DNA from: Suillus spraguei
Taxonomy: Eukaryota > Basidiomycota > Agaricomycetes > Boletales > Suillaceae
DNA length: 64,000 nt
NCBI GenBank assembly: GCA_016800925.1
Contig: JABCPU010000371.1
Coordinates: forward strand, 1 to 64,000
Direction: 5' to 3'
Under the pieces are notes generated by a model. The model worked only from the letters and a program-made list of their open reading frames with translations. It did no database searches and had not been told where the DNA came from. This document shows positions 26,580 through 38,231 of this stretch, piece by piece. Each line of letters starts with the position of its first letter. Position 1 is the first letter of the stretch. The translations under genes and the position numbers were made by a program.

Positions 26580-27713
26580 TCAGATCAATTCAACGCACCT
26601 GAGTTCCTCGATGAGCGCCGCATGTGTTTCAAGCGCGTAGCGCATTTTCGCTTTCTGAATTATATACATGACCATTGCAGGAGTGCGGCCCATGATCAGG
26701 CCAGTCCTGGGATCCACGAGCCGTTGTAAATGTGGTGGAAGTCCATCGTCCTCTCCATCGTCGTCGTCATCTTCGTCTTCCTCGCGCGTAAGTGCCGAAA
26801 AGTAATCTCCTCCGCCCCCAATCCCATTATCAAGCTCGGAAGGTGTCTGAGGCTCGAGCTTAAAGGTGTTGAATGCAGGAGTGTTCGGGCGCAGATGCAT
26901 TGGTTTGAGGGTGGGAGGGAGAGAGAGACCGCTTGCGTTTGCGTATCCCTGAGGAACCTCTACCAGAGGGTGGAGGGGGCATGTTGTGTTGTAGTCGCAT
27001 GTGCTTTGCCAGCGCGTCGGAGCGGGTGAATGACTTGTCGCATTCTAGGAATATTTAAGTGAATGGATACAAAGGATAAAAGTAGAAGTAGGGTAAACTG
27101 TTGTGGACAATGACGATTGGTGCACGAAGGTAAATTATTATAAAGGTAAAAACATTATCATAATACGGGTAAACCAGTTATATTCGTTTACTTTGAATAT
27201 AAATGAAAAGAGGATACGCCACTCACCTGGCCGAGAACAAATGAAGGGCTTCTCGCCAGTATGCGAGCGGATATGAGATATAAGAGCAAATCGCGAAGTC
27301 TGTGCGAGCCCACGGCGGTTACATGTTGACCACTCGCAGGTGTAGTTCGACTTGTGCACGCCAATATGCGCTGTAGCACATACATGATGTTTAGGTTCAA
27401 CGGTATTAGGACATGGACGTACTGGAATGAATGTGTTCTATGAGACTGGGAAGATGGCTGAAGACAACACCGCAGTCGTCCCAGAGACATGTCATCGTGT
27501 CTGACCCTGCTGCTTCCCCATGCTCAGCATTTGAAGGCCCGGTGAGCCCGTTTGGCTCACGCTTGGTTGAATATCAATTTCGTCTTCTGAAGAGTCATCT
27601 AGTGGCACGGAACTCTGTGAGAATATAGGAGATGGCGAGCGACCGTATGCTCCGTACGCGTACGACATTGTCGACGAAAGAGCTCGCTGGTCTGCACTAT
27701 TTGCACTTGCCAA
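26580..27713 (-). CDS. C2H2 zinc-finger nuclear protein, frame unresolved in two places
   Basis: The protein begins MASANSADQRALSSTMSYAY and has an acidic Ser/Asp/Glu stretch. Three zinc-finger units follow: one with CLWDDCGVVFSHLPSLIEH (27400s), a second with CEWSTCNRRG, SRFALISHIRSH and the linker TGEKPF, and a third with ECDKSFTRSDALAKHMRLQH split by an intron. The C-terminus is acidic (a run of Asp/Glu) and ends in a conserved helical block with LVDPRTGLIMGRTPAMVMYI. The architecture resembles fungal C2H2 proteins such as Iec1 of the INO80 remodelling complex, but this match is from memory and weak. Frame continuity fails at about 27509, before the first finger, and near 26925, in a GA/CT dinucleotide run. 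Either unseen introns, assembly indels or genuine decay would explain this. Confidence 0.72.
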
Positions 27714-29196
27714 ATTTGGGCAATCCCCGGCGGGTAGACATTGTTCCTTATAAACTTATCAACGATCTATTTTATTCAACTTTTTTCTTCTCGAGGATAT
27801 TTATCGGACTGCATACTGCTAACGATAATCCGACGCTTTTGCTGTATTTGTATTTTACAGAACAAATCAACGATCTGCGGAACCGCTTTCACAGTTTGCA
27901 CTTGACGTTGAACGTTGGACCGTCAAGCTGGATTAGAAAGTCAGCTATGCTGCTGACTACCATTGGACTTGTACCCTTTGATGGTATGATGGTGTATGAC
28001 TGACTTTCTAATCCACCTTGATGGCCCAAGGGGAAACTGGAAGTTGCACGAAGAGTTACACACAGATTCAGGTACGTATTGGTGACATTTACTTTACTCA
28101 GTGATCTTCCTAAAGTTAATGTATGCTCTTTTTGATCTATGTGTAAGCACGACTCGTGAAAGTACTGGTCCTTATTATGCAGTAGACGGCTCAACTTCAG
28201 ATGGGAATTCGTTGCATCCCTGTGTTGGAACTGGGATTCACTATATCTTCTACTTCTCCGGTCTCTTCTTTTTGCAGTGATCAGAATGTAATTGCACCAT
28301 ACCATTTTTTCACTCGTTCTCACTCCTCGTTTAGAGCCGTAGCCCTGTTGGGAAGAATGTTATATGATTTTATTTTATTTAGCTAGCTGGTAATGGAGCA
28401 GTTGGACTCACAAGTATTAACCTTTCTCTATGCGAATCAAAGATTGGTCATATCTCATGCGTGCCTCGTGCAAGTTATAGTCTTAGATCATTATCCACCT
28501 GGTGCTGATCATTCTCGGGCATTGGTTCCTCGGAGGTGGGTACCTTACTTGCACAAGACGTGTTAATTTTACTGATCAAACATATTTGCAGGTGTCCTCC
28601 TGACTAGTGTCTGGCATCCCGTCGCTAATTGTACAATCACTTATGGTGATACCACTAGCCTTGTCGCCACTTTTATTTATTCAGTGTCTCTGCTTTTTGG
28701 TCATGTGCCTTTCGGCATATCAGTTCGTCTGGCTACTTATTACGTGGAACGGCGCGAATGATGCACCCACTAGACTTGTGATAACGATGGTGTTTGACTT
28801 AAACATCATCATGAATGTTTTTTTTCATCCCAGGTGAGATACTGATGAATTGGGTTTTTATCATAACAATTTTTGGTTATCATCGTAGTCAGCCCACATT
28901 TGAGTCTGTCCATCTAAAATGGCCGGTGGGAATACATGCATTGCTTTCCTTGCTCCACCAATTTCGGCAGACCGTTTATCAAAATACCTATCGCTGGGTC
29001 ACGCTTGCTCAGTCTGTTCAAATGTTCATCCTCAGACCCTCATGGTATAACTTTATTGTACGCCCTCATTAGGCGTTGTATCACTCGGCACACATCTACA
29101 TAAATCTTGAAATTCCATACATTCATGAACCTCACTTATATAGAATTAGTGGTAGGTTGCGTCACTGATGACGTTATAGTGGTCGCCGATGTTCAA
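27714..29196. other. gene-poor region with a hairpin
   Basis: No open frame here has a recognisable motif. A long imperfect inverted repeat lies at 27917-28027 (listed separately). The right end is the upstream flank of tRNA-Gly. The remainder is AT-rich. Confidence 0.45.
27917..28027. repeat. imperfect inverted repeat, arms about 28 bp
   Basis: Arms at 27917-27944 and 28000-28027 are reverse complements with about three mismatches. They share an uninterrupted TGGATTAGAAAGTCAG core of 16 bases. The spacer is 55 bp. It could be a remnant of a miniature transposon or a transcript hairpin. I see no clear target-site duplication. Confidence 0.6.
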
Positions 29197-29267
29197 GCAT
29201 TAATGGGGTAGTGGTAACCTGGGTCGTTGCCATCGACCCGCCGGGGGTTCGATTCCCCCTTAATGCA
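29197..29267 (+). tRNA. tRNA-Gly (anticodon GCC)
   Basis: Acceptor arms GCATTAA and TTAATGC pair fully, with discriminator A at 29267. The anticodon stem GGTCG/CGACC closes the loop TTGCCAT, which holds anticodon GCC. The T arm GGGGG-TTCGATT-CCCCC is perfect. There is no intron. A T-rich stretch begins about 10 bases downstream and can end Pol III transcription. Confidence 0.95.
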
Positions 29268-29552
29268 CTGGCGGTTTGCTTTTGTTTTTATTTTATTTTG
29301 TGAGAGCGTAACAATTCCCTGCGTTCTAGCTTGCTTGGAGGATTGGTTACTTCGGATTCATGGGATGGGTGATGTCAGCATCTCACAATCATCGTTGGAT
29401 TCCAGAGAAGTTCGCCTGATTACATAAGTGATATCTCGGGTATGGTTCGGTCCAGCGAACCGACGACCAACCGACGCTAGTCCTACACTAGCTCCTCCTT
29501 TTTCTCCTCTGAGTCGGTCTGCGGCTCACTCCCCGCCTGAAAATTACTTTCC

Positions 29553-32376
29553 TCATGATACAACACTCCAATACCCACATTTCCCGGGGGTGAGACCCAA
29601 CAAATCACCGAGAACGCGACGAATGATATCAAAAGACCTGCGGAAGTCGCCGAATTTTATTAAACATTTAAGATGCTGTTTCATAGTGGCAAACCTACCG
29701 ACGAAGAACGCAATATGGAAAATGCGTACCCACACATTCCACGTAGTGGCGTCGCGGGTTGTCATGATGAGCCCAGGCATGGTTGGAAAGACCCCAAGCA
29801 CCCAGGCGAGTGGGGCACGCCAGTGGATGCCATTGTGGTACCTTGGCAGAAGTGAGATGAAGAATATGCTTTGTGATGTTTGCGCACCAGTAGATAGAGC
29901 GTTTGTCGCCGATATAGCAGTCCTCGAGTTTGATCACGCATCTCCGTACTACGAAGTAGTCGGCGAGGAGGATCCCAGAAAAGGGAGCGACTAAGTAGGA
30001 ACAGGTTTATACGTGATGAATAAGACTTCTTTAACACGCACAGAATATTCCGAAGCTAGATATCACATTCAGGAAAGTTGAAGCATTAGACAGGTATTGC
30101 CAAGGGTTCGAAGCTAGCCCCAGAAAGGCGACCAGGTAAGCGCCCCTCCTGATGTTGATATAGCGTCTGCAGAAGAACGTCCGTTGATATGTGCATTCGG
30201 GGTACAAGAACGCAAAATACGGACGGTACGACACCCCTGCTCGTATGTTAGTTAGTTGTTCACACATGGGAGCAAGGACGTACGAAAGATCCATTCCAGC
30301 GCTCACAGAGTTGAGAACAATACTAATACCGAGCTGGGCGCATACACAGCCGAATCCAGCGAAGAAACTGAAGCGCGGTCAGAGAAGGAGCTAGAGCACA
30401 TTAATGTGTTACATACATCGCAGCACGAACTGTTCAATGAAGAATTGAGCGCTCACACTTAACACGAAATTATCCTTACCTCTTGGAGAGTCATTACTGA
30501 AGAAACGAGTTTAGCTATGCCCCAGTGGACAACTCTCCTCCCACTTACTAGTAATCTTGCAGAGTTGCGAGAAGCAGGAAAGGCTCCCAAATCAGACTCC
30601 CTACAATTTCTTGGGCGCACGATGTGACAATGATCCCGATCGTGGCACACACAATGATGCAAAATGGACTGGGAGTAATCAGTCAGACTAAACCAAGGTG
30701 AATAGGGGTTGTAGACATACGCAGTGATCAGCTGAGATAACGTAGGCGCATCTGAATGGACATGTCAGCCTGATAAACAAGAATGTGATGGTGTTGGACA
30801 GACATGGCCGGTTGGCATAGCGCGTCCAGTCACTTTGACCGATGGTCCCACCACCCCTGTTCACCATAGCCATAGCATATGTTAGATGTGCGTGCAAGCA
30901 GCAAAAGGACATTATCGCACCACCCACCGAGGACCGCAGTGATACCGAATAACATGGCCCTATTGCATTATTTATCAGACTATCTAACTTTATCTCGAGT
31001 CATGATCTCACCATCCTGTTCCACCGTGGACGGCAGAACTGGCTTGGTCCCGAAACAAGGGACCGCCAGAATGCGTGTTCGATACCGCCCAAGCAAGAAG
31101 TCCGATCAGGCTAGATTGTAAACTAAGTGCAGTCCGTGCGTGGAGTCAGAATAGTGACGGTGCTTACGTGCCACCAAACATGACAGATGAGACGATAAAT
31201 GGTTTCTGGAGCCGCTCAGGAGGGATACGCATGATTGCGACGAAGAATATGTAGTAAATACTGCATACGACATGTCAGATTTAATGGATTCGTGGAGAGA
31301 GGATGTATCAAACATTATGCCTATGAAGTCCTTCGTCAGCAAGATTCCTCCCGCTAACGTCTGTTTCCTAAGTTATTGTGTGTGAGTGGCGAAAAAACTT
31401 GACAAGTTGAGTGTGCTTACATGTGGGCAAATCCTAAAACAAGATAAAATAAGCGTTGCATGATCTGAAAAGAATTTTGCGCACCAGGAATAACAGCGCC
31501 AATTGTTACCTACTCAAATGCGTGAAAAAAATGTAAGATGCACGAGGACTTTGGGACATACCGCAACAGCTGCGAGAAATGGCGCAGTTTATTAGCGACG
31601 GGCAAGAGAACACGAATAAAAGGTAGGTTACCTTGTCCACCCCAGTAGGCCTGGAGGCCATCCCAGCTAAATGCACATCTGCTTTTGGCAATTCAAAAAG
31701 AAACTTGAGAGACTTACAAGATGGTCCTTGAATTGTGACATCAAACAGTGTACCCGACATATTTAGCGCACCACTCACACAAAAGCACGAACCATCACAG
31801 GGAAATAGGCGCCTCTGCAAGAGGAATCAACACAACGTGCCGTTGTCAATTGTTGCGTACTCACCGCATGCCCCAGCTGAACCTGCACGCCACAGTAAAG
31901 CCTATGTGATGTCTGTAAGTTGTCAGCATTTCGATAGAACTCATGCCGTGGACGCAGCATCCACACCTCTCTCCCATCCACCCGCAGGTGACACAGAGCA
32001 CTCCAATAATGAGACCTCCAATGACGAGGGTCACGATAGCCTGTCGCGCGTCTAGGCCGTATGCGAGCAATGTGCTGCCTGCGGCATACCCTGAAATGCA
32101 GAGCCCAGAGATGCACCAGTAGATGAAGTAAGACCATATCTTGTAGGTGCGGCGCTCTTTGGGCATGGGGATGAGGTCGCGGTTGAGCCATGGTGTATTG
32201 GGCACTCCAGGATCGGTAGGTACCTCAATGTACTGGAGGAACTTGCGCCATTGAGACGGATGCAGATCTACTTCCCTTGCGTTGGTCATCGCGGTTGGTG
32301 ATCCAGTGTTACTACTTGAGCTCCCTGCAGATGAGTAATCCGAAGAAAGGCACAAATTCAGCTCCCCATTCTGCAA
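29553..32376 (-). CDS. NCS1-family permease (uracil, nucleoside, allantoin or thiamine type)
   Basis: NCS1 carriers take up nucleobases, nucleosides, allantoin, thiamine or related compounds by proton symport across the plasma membrane, with 12 membrane helices. The cytosolic N-terminus ends in WLNRDLIPMPKERRTYKIWS, the family hallmark before helix 1. The helices GLCISGYAAGSTLLAYGL and AIVTLVIGGLIIGVLCVTCG follow. After an intron comes HHIGFTVACRFSWGMRGAYFP, matching the conserved GFP-region. Near the C-terminus the ADYF-region is followed by CYIGDKRSIYWYHNGIHWRAP, a junction that an intron creates exactly in frame. PTMPGLI follows. About ten or more short introns are present. The first in-frame ATG (32376) is used; 32289 is an alternative start. 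The substrate cannot be assigned by eye. Confidence 0.88.
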
Positions 32377-32783
32377 AGATTATGCCAAGGGTAACGTTAT
32401 CGTGACTCTATGCGGTTAGAAAAAAGCTTGTCCGTCCGGGGATTAACGAATTTCAATGATATTGATACCAAAGTTAGGACGATATCAACATACACAATCG
32501 GATTGGTCGTTGAACATAGGCGCAAGAAAGTGATGTACAGTCGTTTGATAGTCCGATGGATGTCGACACCTATATTATAAGCAGAGTGGGCCAGTAGTCC
32601 TCGGATTAATTAAAATTGGACTTCGACACCCGCCTTTGTTTGTGTTTTCACTTATGTAACACCTTAGTGCTCAGTGATGAACTTATGAGACATCTGATGA
32701 AGCTAACTTGTAAACATTCAAAGGCATATTAGCAATTGACTAAAGGTGGTTTTTCTTCTTACACCTCCAGGGTTCATGTAGTC
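32377..32783. other. intergenic between permease and second synthase gene
   Basis: Both neighbours are on the minus strand, so this is the promoter region of the permease and the 3' flank of the synthase. It is AT-rich, with no clear element. Confidence 0.5.
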
Positions 32784-34143
32784 CTACGCCGTACGATCAG
32801 TAATCTTGCTCAGGAAGGCCCGGAACACATCTCGCCTCAACCTATCACCCCTCAACTCATCCTGGGCATTGGGCTCTGGTACCAGTTCGATCAACGCATT
32901 AATCTTCGCCACTGTGTTCTTCGAATACTCCTCATAGCGCTTTGGAATGTTCAGCCCCTCGTCATTGTACATGTCCTTTACAGTTTGCTCCCTCATGGCT
33001 TGTTCGGGACCCTTCTTGCCGTAGTTCTCGAACAGAAACTGTTTTTGCGTTTCGGTGCCATGTGTGAGTGCGGTGCATACACACCAGGAGCACTTGCCGT
33101 CAATGATGTCTGTACCAATTTTCCCGATCTGTGCTTCAGTGCCATGGTAATCGAGATAGTCGTCTTGCACCTGGAAGAACTCGCCCATGGGAATGAGAAT
33201 GCGGTCGGCTTCTTTGTATGGCTCGATGGTCTTTCCGTCTAGCTCGTATACATCTGGGACGCCACACATGCGCATGGCAAGCGCGACACTGAGGTAGAAG
33301 GAGTAGTAGGCTGTTTTGTACCGCACAATGAAAGCATGTTTGGGGAGGGTGTATTTGCCTATGTCGATGTTGTCCTGGGCAGTGATTTGGTCTACGAGCT
33401 GACCCATCTCGGTCTTGTAAGTTACCTGGATGACTAGGGTAAGAGGGGCTCCGTGAGGTGCATTGAAGGGTCGTTGTATGTACCTCCTGGAACAATTCCA
33501 ATAAATCAACATAATAGCTCTCACGTCTGAAGTGGTTCTTGGAGATAGCGCCTTCCAGCATACATGAGTCGTTTATAGCAATGTTATGCACCTTTCCGAG
33601 CCCCTTGACATTAGAGACGCGGTACCAGCACGGCTGTCCACGGCGTGAAATGGATCCGTCCATGATGTCATCAGAAACGAGCAAGAATGCTTGAAGCTAC
33701 CAGGAAGTGAATATGAATATTTCAGAATGGATAACAGAGAACGTACAAGCTCAATACACCATCCGAGGAGCGCAGCTTTAAAGTATTCGTCGTCGGTTGG
33801 AGGGCGGTTTAGGAGAATTGTGACGGTGTCCACGACAGATACACCACGATTGAGTTTACCTCCAGGTACATTGTAGATTAGGTTCTGATAGGATGGAAGT
33901 TGAAAAAAGATTAATTGTCATAGGTAGTGTAGCCAGAGAGAGGATCCGGTATGTGACAACATTGATGGCAGTCCAACGAAGACATGAACATCAATATTCG
34001 GTGGAACACACAAAACTCGTCACCTCGTTGAACCATGCGATAGCATCTTCAGGCATCTTCTCGGACTTCATATGCGCAACCAGTTCCTCCCGGATGCCCT
34101 CAAAGACTGCGAGAAACTTGTTCTCCGTGTCTGCATGCGACAT
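32784..34143 (-). CDS. farnesyl diphosphate synthase paralogue, copy 2
   Basis: This is a second prenyl diphosphate synthase, inverted relative to copy 1 and about 7-8 kb away. The exon structure matches copy 1: a first exon with [19 protein letters not shown], then [16 protein letters not shown], then the first Asp-rich motif in [15 protein letters not shown], and later the second in [13 protein letters not shown] and [11 protein letters not shown]. The frame stays open and catalytic Asp residues are kept, so it looks functional. It differs from copy 1 by Leu instead of Phe four residues before the first motif, by loss of three residues in the GAI...HF segment ([13 protein letters not shown] versus [16 protein letters not shown]), by a missing residue before DNIDI, and by many scattered changes. 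The changed position sits where chain length is set in this family, so product length may differ (inference). Confidence 0.93.
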
Positions 34144-34972
34144 CATGTGGCGATGGGATCGAATGTAGGGGTCAAAATAAAGCAGGGATCAATGAACGCT
34201 TGGATATCTCCACTATTAGTACCTGGATGGTATGAGACCATTTTCGAAATTGACCACTTGGTGTGAGAACGTGAACTACGTTTGCGCCGTGACGCTGTCC
34301 AGCGCTAGATGCACGAATGACAATTCACCCAGTAATCAGGAGATTTACAATGTGCATGCTTTTGGTGTGTCGGCCGACCACCCGAACCCAGGAAGAACGT
34401 TGACTGATGGAGCACTAGTCTCAACTGAGATTAATGATACCATGGGACTGGTGCTAATCAAATCAGATGTGTGGCATTTTACTGCACCTTTGATTCAAAG
34501 AAGAAGAGCCTACTAAACTCAAACGATAACCATGCACTGACTGGCCACCCCAGAGGCTGTATTCGAAGATACCGGTCGGTATCTAAGGCGGTGGAATACA
34601 TACGCAATAACTCTGACACCACGTCTTCAGACGAGTTATCCGAAGTTGAAGCTCCTTGACTGTCGGCTGAAGAAATTGCGCACGTGAAATGAGATGAAAT
34701 GTCGTCCTTACACCGGCTGAAGAATGTGCGCTCGTTCAATGTCGATGTGCTTCGCAAAGGTGAGTCTGAGGGTCCACAGAGAGAGGAAAAGAATAGTCAT
34801 TGGCTGATGTGATTAGTATGTGTCCAAATAATAAATGAAATAAGGGACATGGACGTTTGAACCCATGTTGAATGCTGTGGCGTGAGCGCTTGTCCCTTAA
34901 CAGACCTGCTGACATAATGATGTCGCGTCTAGCGAGCTTGCGCGTCGATTGACCGGTTCTACCAGCTTCACC
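34144..34972. other. shared upstream region of synthase copy 2 and proteasome gene
   Basis: The two flanking genes are divergent, so this stretch holds both promoters. A minus-strand open frame of 92 codons (34479-34757) has no recognisable motif. I see nothing else. Confidence 0.4.
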
Positions 34973-36018
34973 ATGGACCATTTCCCGACGAACTGGGGTC
35001 GTCCAGTGAGTACTGTTGTTTGGAAATAGAGCACACTGAATTCCGATCTTGCAGAGAAACGACGCATTTGATGCATATGCTACCTACCCCATTCACCAGC
35101 GACCATATAATGGTCCAAAGGATACTTTCGCTGATGGCGTACAACGAACACAGTAAGTTTTTTCATTATCTTTTCATGTCTATCAATAACTCAATATTCA
35201 GACAACCAATCGTAACTGGAACGAGCGTGCTTGCAATCAAGTACAAGGATGGTGTCATGATGGCTGCTGACAATCTTGGTGCGTTCACTTCCCAGTCATT
35301 CTATCCATAGGCTCATCTATTATCTAATAGCATCGTACGGGTCCCTCGCTCGATTTAAGGATGTTCAGCGTCTGCACCCAGTTGGCAACTATACTGTTAT
35401 TGGCGCGGGAGGTGACATGTCCGACTTTCAGTATATTCAATATATTCTCGAGGAGCTATCCATCAATGAGGTATCAGCACAGGATGGACACGAACTCGGT
35501 CCTGTCGAGATCCATGAATACATGTCGCAGCTCATGTACGCACGTCGGTCCAAGATAAACCCGCTCTGGAATTCTTTGCTTATTGGTGGATTCAAGGACG
35601 GTAAGAGGTAAGGATGTGTTATATCGTTCTCGAGCGCGGATCAAATATTATTCTAGGTTTCTATCATACGTTGACCTATTGGGTACGACGTATTCCGCCT
35701 CGACACTTGCTACTGGATACGGCGCTTTCATCGCCCAACCACTGTTGCGCAAGGCCGTCGAAGGGAGAGAGGACGTCATTACTGAAGAAGAAGCACGAAA
35801 GATCTTGGAGGACAGTATGCGCGTGCTATTTTACAGGGATGCGCGCAGTGTGAATAAGGTATGTTTCACAATAATTATCATTATCGCTTGACTAACTCTT
35901 TCAGTTCCAAATTGCTACTATCTCCAGCGCTGGCGTGTCCATCAGTGATTCGACGCAACTCGAGACCGCATGGTCATTTGCAGAAAATATTAGAGGTTAT
36001 GGTGCCCAGACACAGTAG
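34973..36018 (+). CDS. PRE4: 20S proteasome subunit beta-7 (Pre4/PSMB4 type)
   Basis: This is a structural, non-catalytic beta subunit of the 20S proteasome core. The start MDHFPTNWGRP is followed by an intron, then a prosequence-like segment with PYNGPKDTFADG. The mature part begins near QPIVTGTSVLAIKYKDGVMMAADN, typical of beta-7. RLHPVGNYTVIGAGGDMSDFQ, LMYARRSKINPLWNSLLIGG, FLSYVDLLGTTY and ATGYGAFIAQPLLR follow. The C-terminus ends in AENIRGYGAQTQ. The residue at the mature N-terminus is consistent with the inactive subunit of this family. About five introns are present. Every conserved block is present and in frame, so this is an intact housekeeping gene. Confidence 0.95.
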
Positions 36019-36310
36019 TTGGTTATGCATGTATTCTAGGTCTAACTCATCTAAATATACGAGACATGCAAAACCCAGTAATAGTCTGTAGCGCCAACTC
36101 GAGGTTACGCTATTGCCTTTCCTTTGTTGTAGAAACTGATTCACGACACACATCGACCTGCTTTGATCTTACCGGAAGTCATCCATTAATCTTACTGGGA
36201 GCCATCCATCACTTTCATGTGAACACAGGCAAAGCTTGTTACTTATGCGTGGACTTCGATGCGCATTGTCAAAAATGAAATCAAAGTGCTGCCATTGCTA
36301 TCCTCGTACG

Positions 36311-38231
36311 CTACCTGTCAAGTGGTCCGAGCCTATGATATGGTGGCGGCGGATCCTGTCTATCACGGTGCTGATGAACTGGATCAAGCACTCCGCGATC
36401 TGTACACGCAACATTCGACGCAGAGTAGTAATGCCGCAGATGGTTCGTGTGGCGCACGTCTGATGTCGAATGGGGTACAGCTGGGTGCTGTCGGTGGGAA
36501 GGTGGTGCTATATTGTTACGAGGAATGTCCCCTGTCGAACGTGAAGAATGAAGTGTGCGCGTGTTCCTCTCAGTGTGAGAGTGGGAAGTGAATGGTCTGG
36601 CTTCTTGTCCAAGGGCAGAGCGCTGCGGAGACAAAGATGAATTTGCAGGGCGGTGGCCGTTATTAGCAGAGCGCATAGAGGAGGCTGATTGCTGCTGGCG
36701 GGGGGTTCGCGAGGAGCCAGCCTGTGGAGATTGAACAGCGTACGAGCTCGATGGGTTGCGTGGGGGTCGAGAAGAGGGATCTTCAGGAGAACGCAAAGAC
36801 GTATTGGATGGCTGACGGGAAGCAGGTGGAACTACCAATGGACGTGTATGGGTACGTAAAGGAGAGGGCTTTGGACCGACGGGTGAGTGTGTAGAGGATG
36901 CCTCTGTTGGAGACGCCATCCAATTATTCCGCCAGGAGATGTCAATCACGGACAAAGGGACCGAAACATTTACCCGTGGCACGGATGCATTAGTGCTTGG
37001 TGCAGGGTTGGCGGTCTCAAATGGCCGGGGCCGCGCATCTTGACCGGCAATCAACCCTCGCTTCCTGCGTCGGAACTTTACCACGGCAAAGCACAAAGCA
37101 GCGAGGATCATAGTCCCACCAACTGATGCGCACACAGCAATGATGGTCATGTCTTGATGGCTTATCTCTACACCGCCATTCGATCGCGCGGCAAGGATCA
37201 CTGTGCTGGCCTGTCCCCCCCAATTCCTAACCTCACAGGATACTCCGCTGGTATCGACGACATCTACAAATTGGGTCGTATGTCCAAATACGCCAGACCT
37301 GTGAAAAGAGACAGGTTTGGTATAAGTGTGCCAGCAGGATCTAACAAAGATGGAAGGGACTACTTACGAATCATGTACGGCAGCTTTAACGGTAACAAAA
37401 CATACAAGCTTTACCCTCAGTCAACAATCTCAGGTTGCCGAGGACTCCGACGCACCTATAGTAGGACCTCTTAGTGCGATACCGCTATTTATGAACGAAA
37501 CCAGACTAGACTCTTGTGATACGGCGAAGTCCTGCAGGGAGGGCGCACCGGGTGATGCGAACATGATGGTGTATGGTGGGACTCCGCCTGAGATGGACAT
37601 CTGCCATGAGTCGCAAGGCTCGATATAGGTGGCATTCGTTATAATCGTCGGAGCATTTGCAGGTGTGGAAAGTGTGGGAAGACAGTCTGAGGATCCTGCT
37701 GCGAAGATATTTCAGTGTGTTCCTGTGGACATTTACAGGAAAAAGGGCCTACATGCAACCGTGAAGACTGTGGGGAGCACCCCACCTGAGTTCCCCAAAG
37801 AGTCAACAAGAGTGAGGAGTAGCAGGGACCCTGTATAATATTGCTCTGTAATTTATCCCAACATACGGCCGGTTGTACGAACCTGCTGGATGTTTCACCT
37901 GCCACAAACCATCTTCGTGAATTTGGGTAGCAGTCAACGCCCCACCAGCTTCAAAGGCAAGAAGGGTGTATGGCAAATGTCCAATATTGTTATAGTTGCC
38001 CGACGACGAAGGAAGTGATATGTGCAGACTATCACAGACGGTTAGACTGCGTGCTCGCTCAAATTCCTAATCAAAGCAAAGTGATTAAAAAAAAATAACA
38101 TACGAGAAAGAACAATTACAACTTACGTGATTCGTTAAATGCCAGGAAAAACTTTGGCTACCCTCCGCAAGGCCTAAGAGTGCATGAAGGAAAATACATA
38201 TCGCTAGGCCTTGGGGAAGCAGCAAGACCAT
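36311..38231 (-). CDS. single-pass type I membrane protein with long disordered tail
   Basis: The start at 38231 begins a signal peptide (MVLLLPQGLAICIFLHALL). The extracellular part, about 250 residues over several exons, contains segments such as LPYTLLAFEAGGALTATQ and SGGVPPYTIMFASPGAPS, with few Cys. A membrane helix (MTIIAVCASVGGTMILAALC, then FAVV) is followed by the basic stop-transfer KFRRRKRG. The cytoplasmic tail of about 250 residues is rich in Ser, Pro and Arg and has many possible phosphorylation sites. It ends in PPPPYHRLG, a PPxY-type motif that could bind WW domains of a Nedd4/Rsp5 ubiquitin ligase. This arrangement recurs in agaricomycete surface proteins of unknown role. I do not recognise a named family. 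Confidence 0.75.

Noticed and set aside
29428..29994. Plus-strand open frame of 188 codons
   Set aside because: It lies opposite the conserved C-terminal exons of the NCS1 permease and has no motif of its own.
32736..33242. Long plus-strand open frame
   Set aside because: It is the antisense shadow of farnesyl diphosphate synthase copy 2, whose minus-strand protein is clearly conserved.
24631..34143. A terpene biosynthesis gene cluster
   Set aside because: Two prenyl synthases are present, but no terpene cyclase, P450 or other tailoring enzyme is seen between or beside them.
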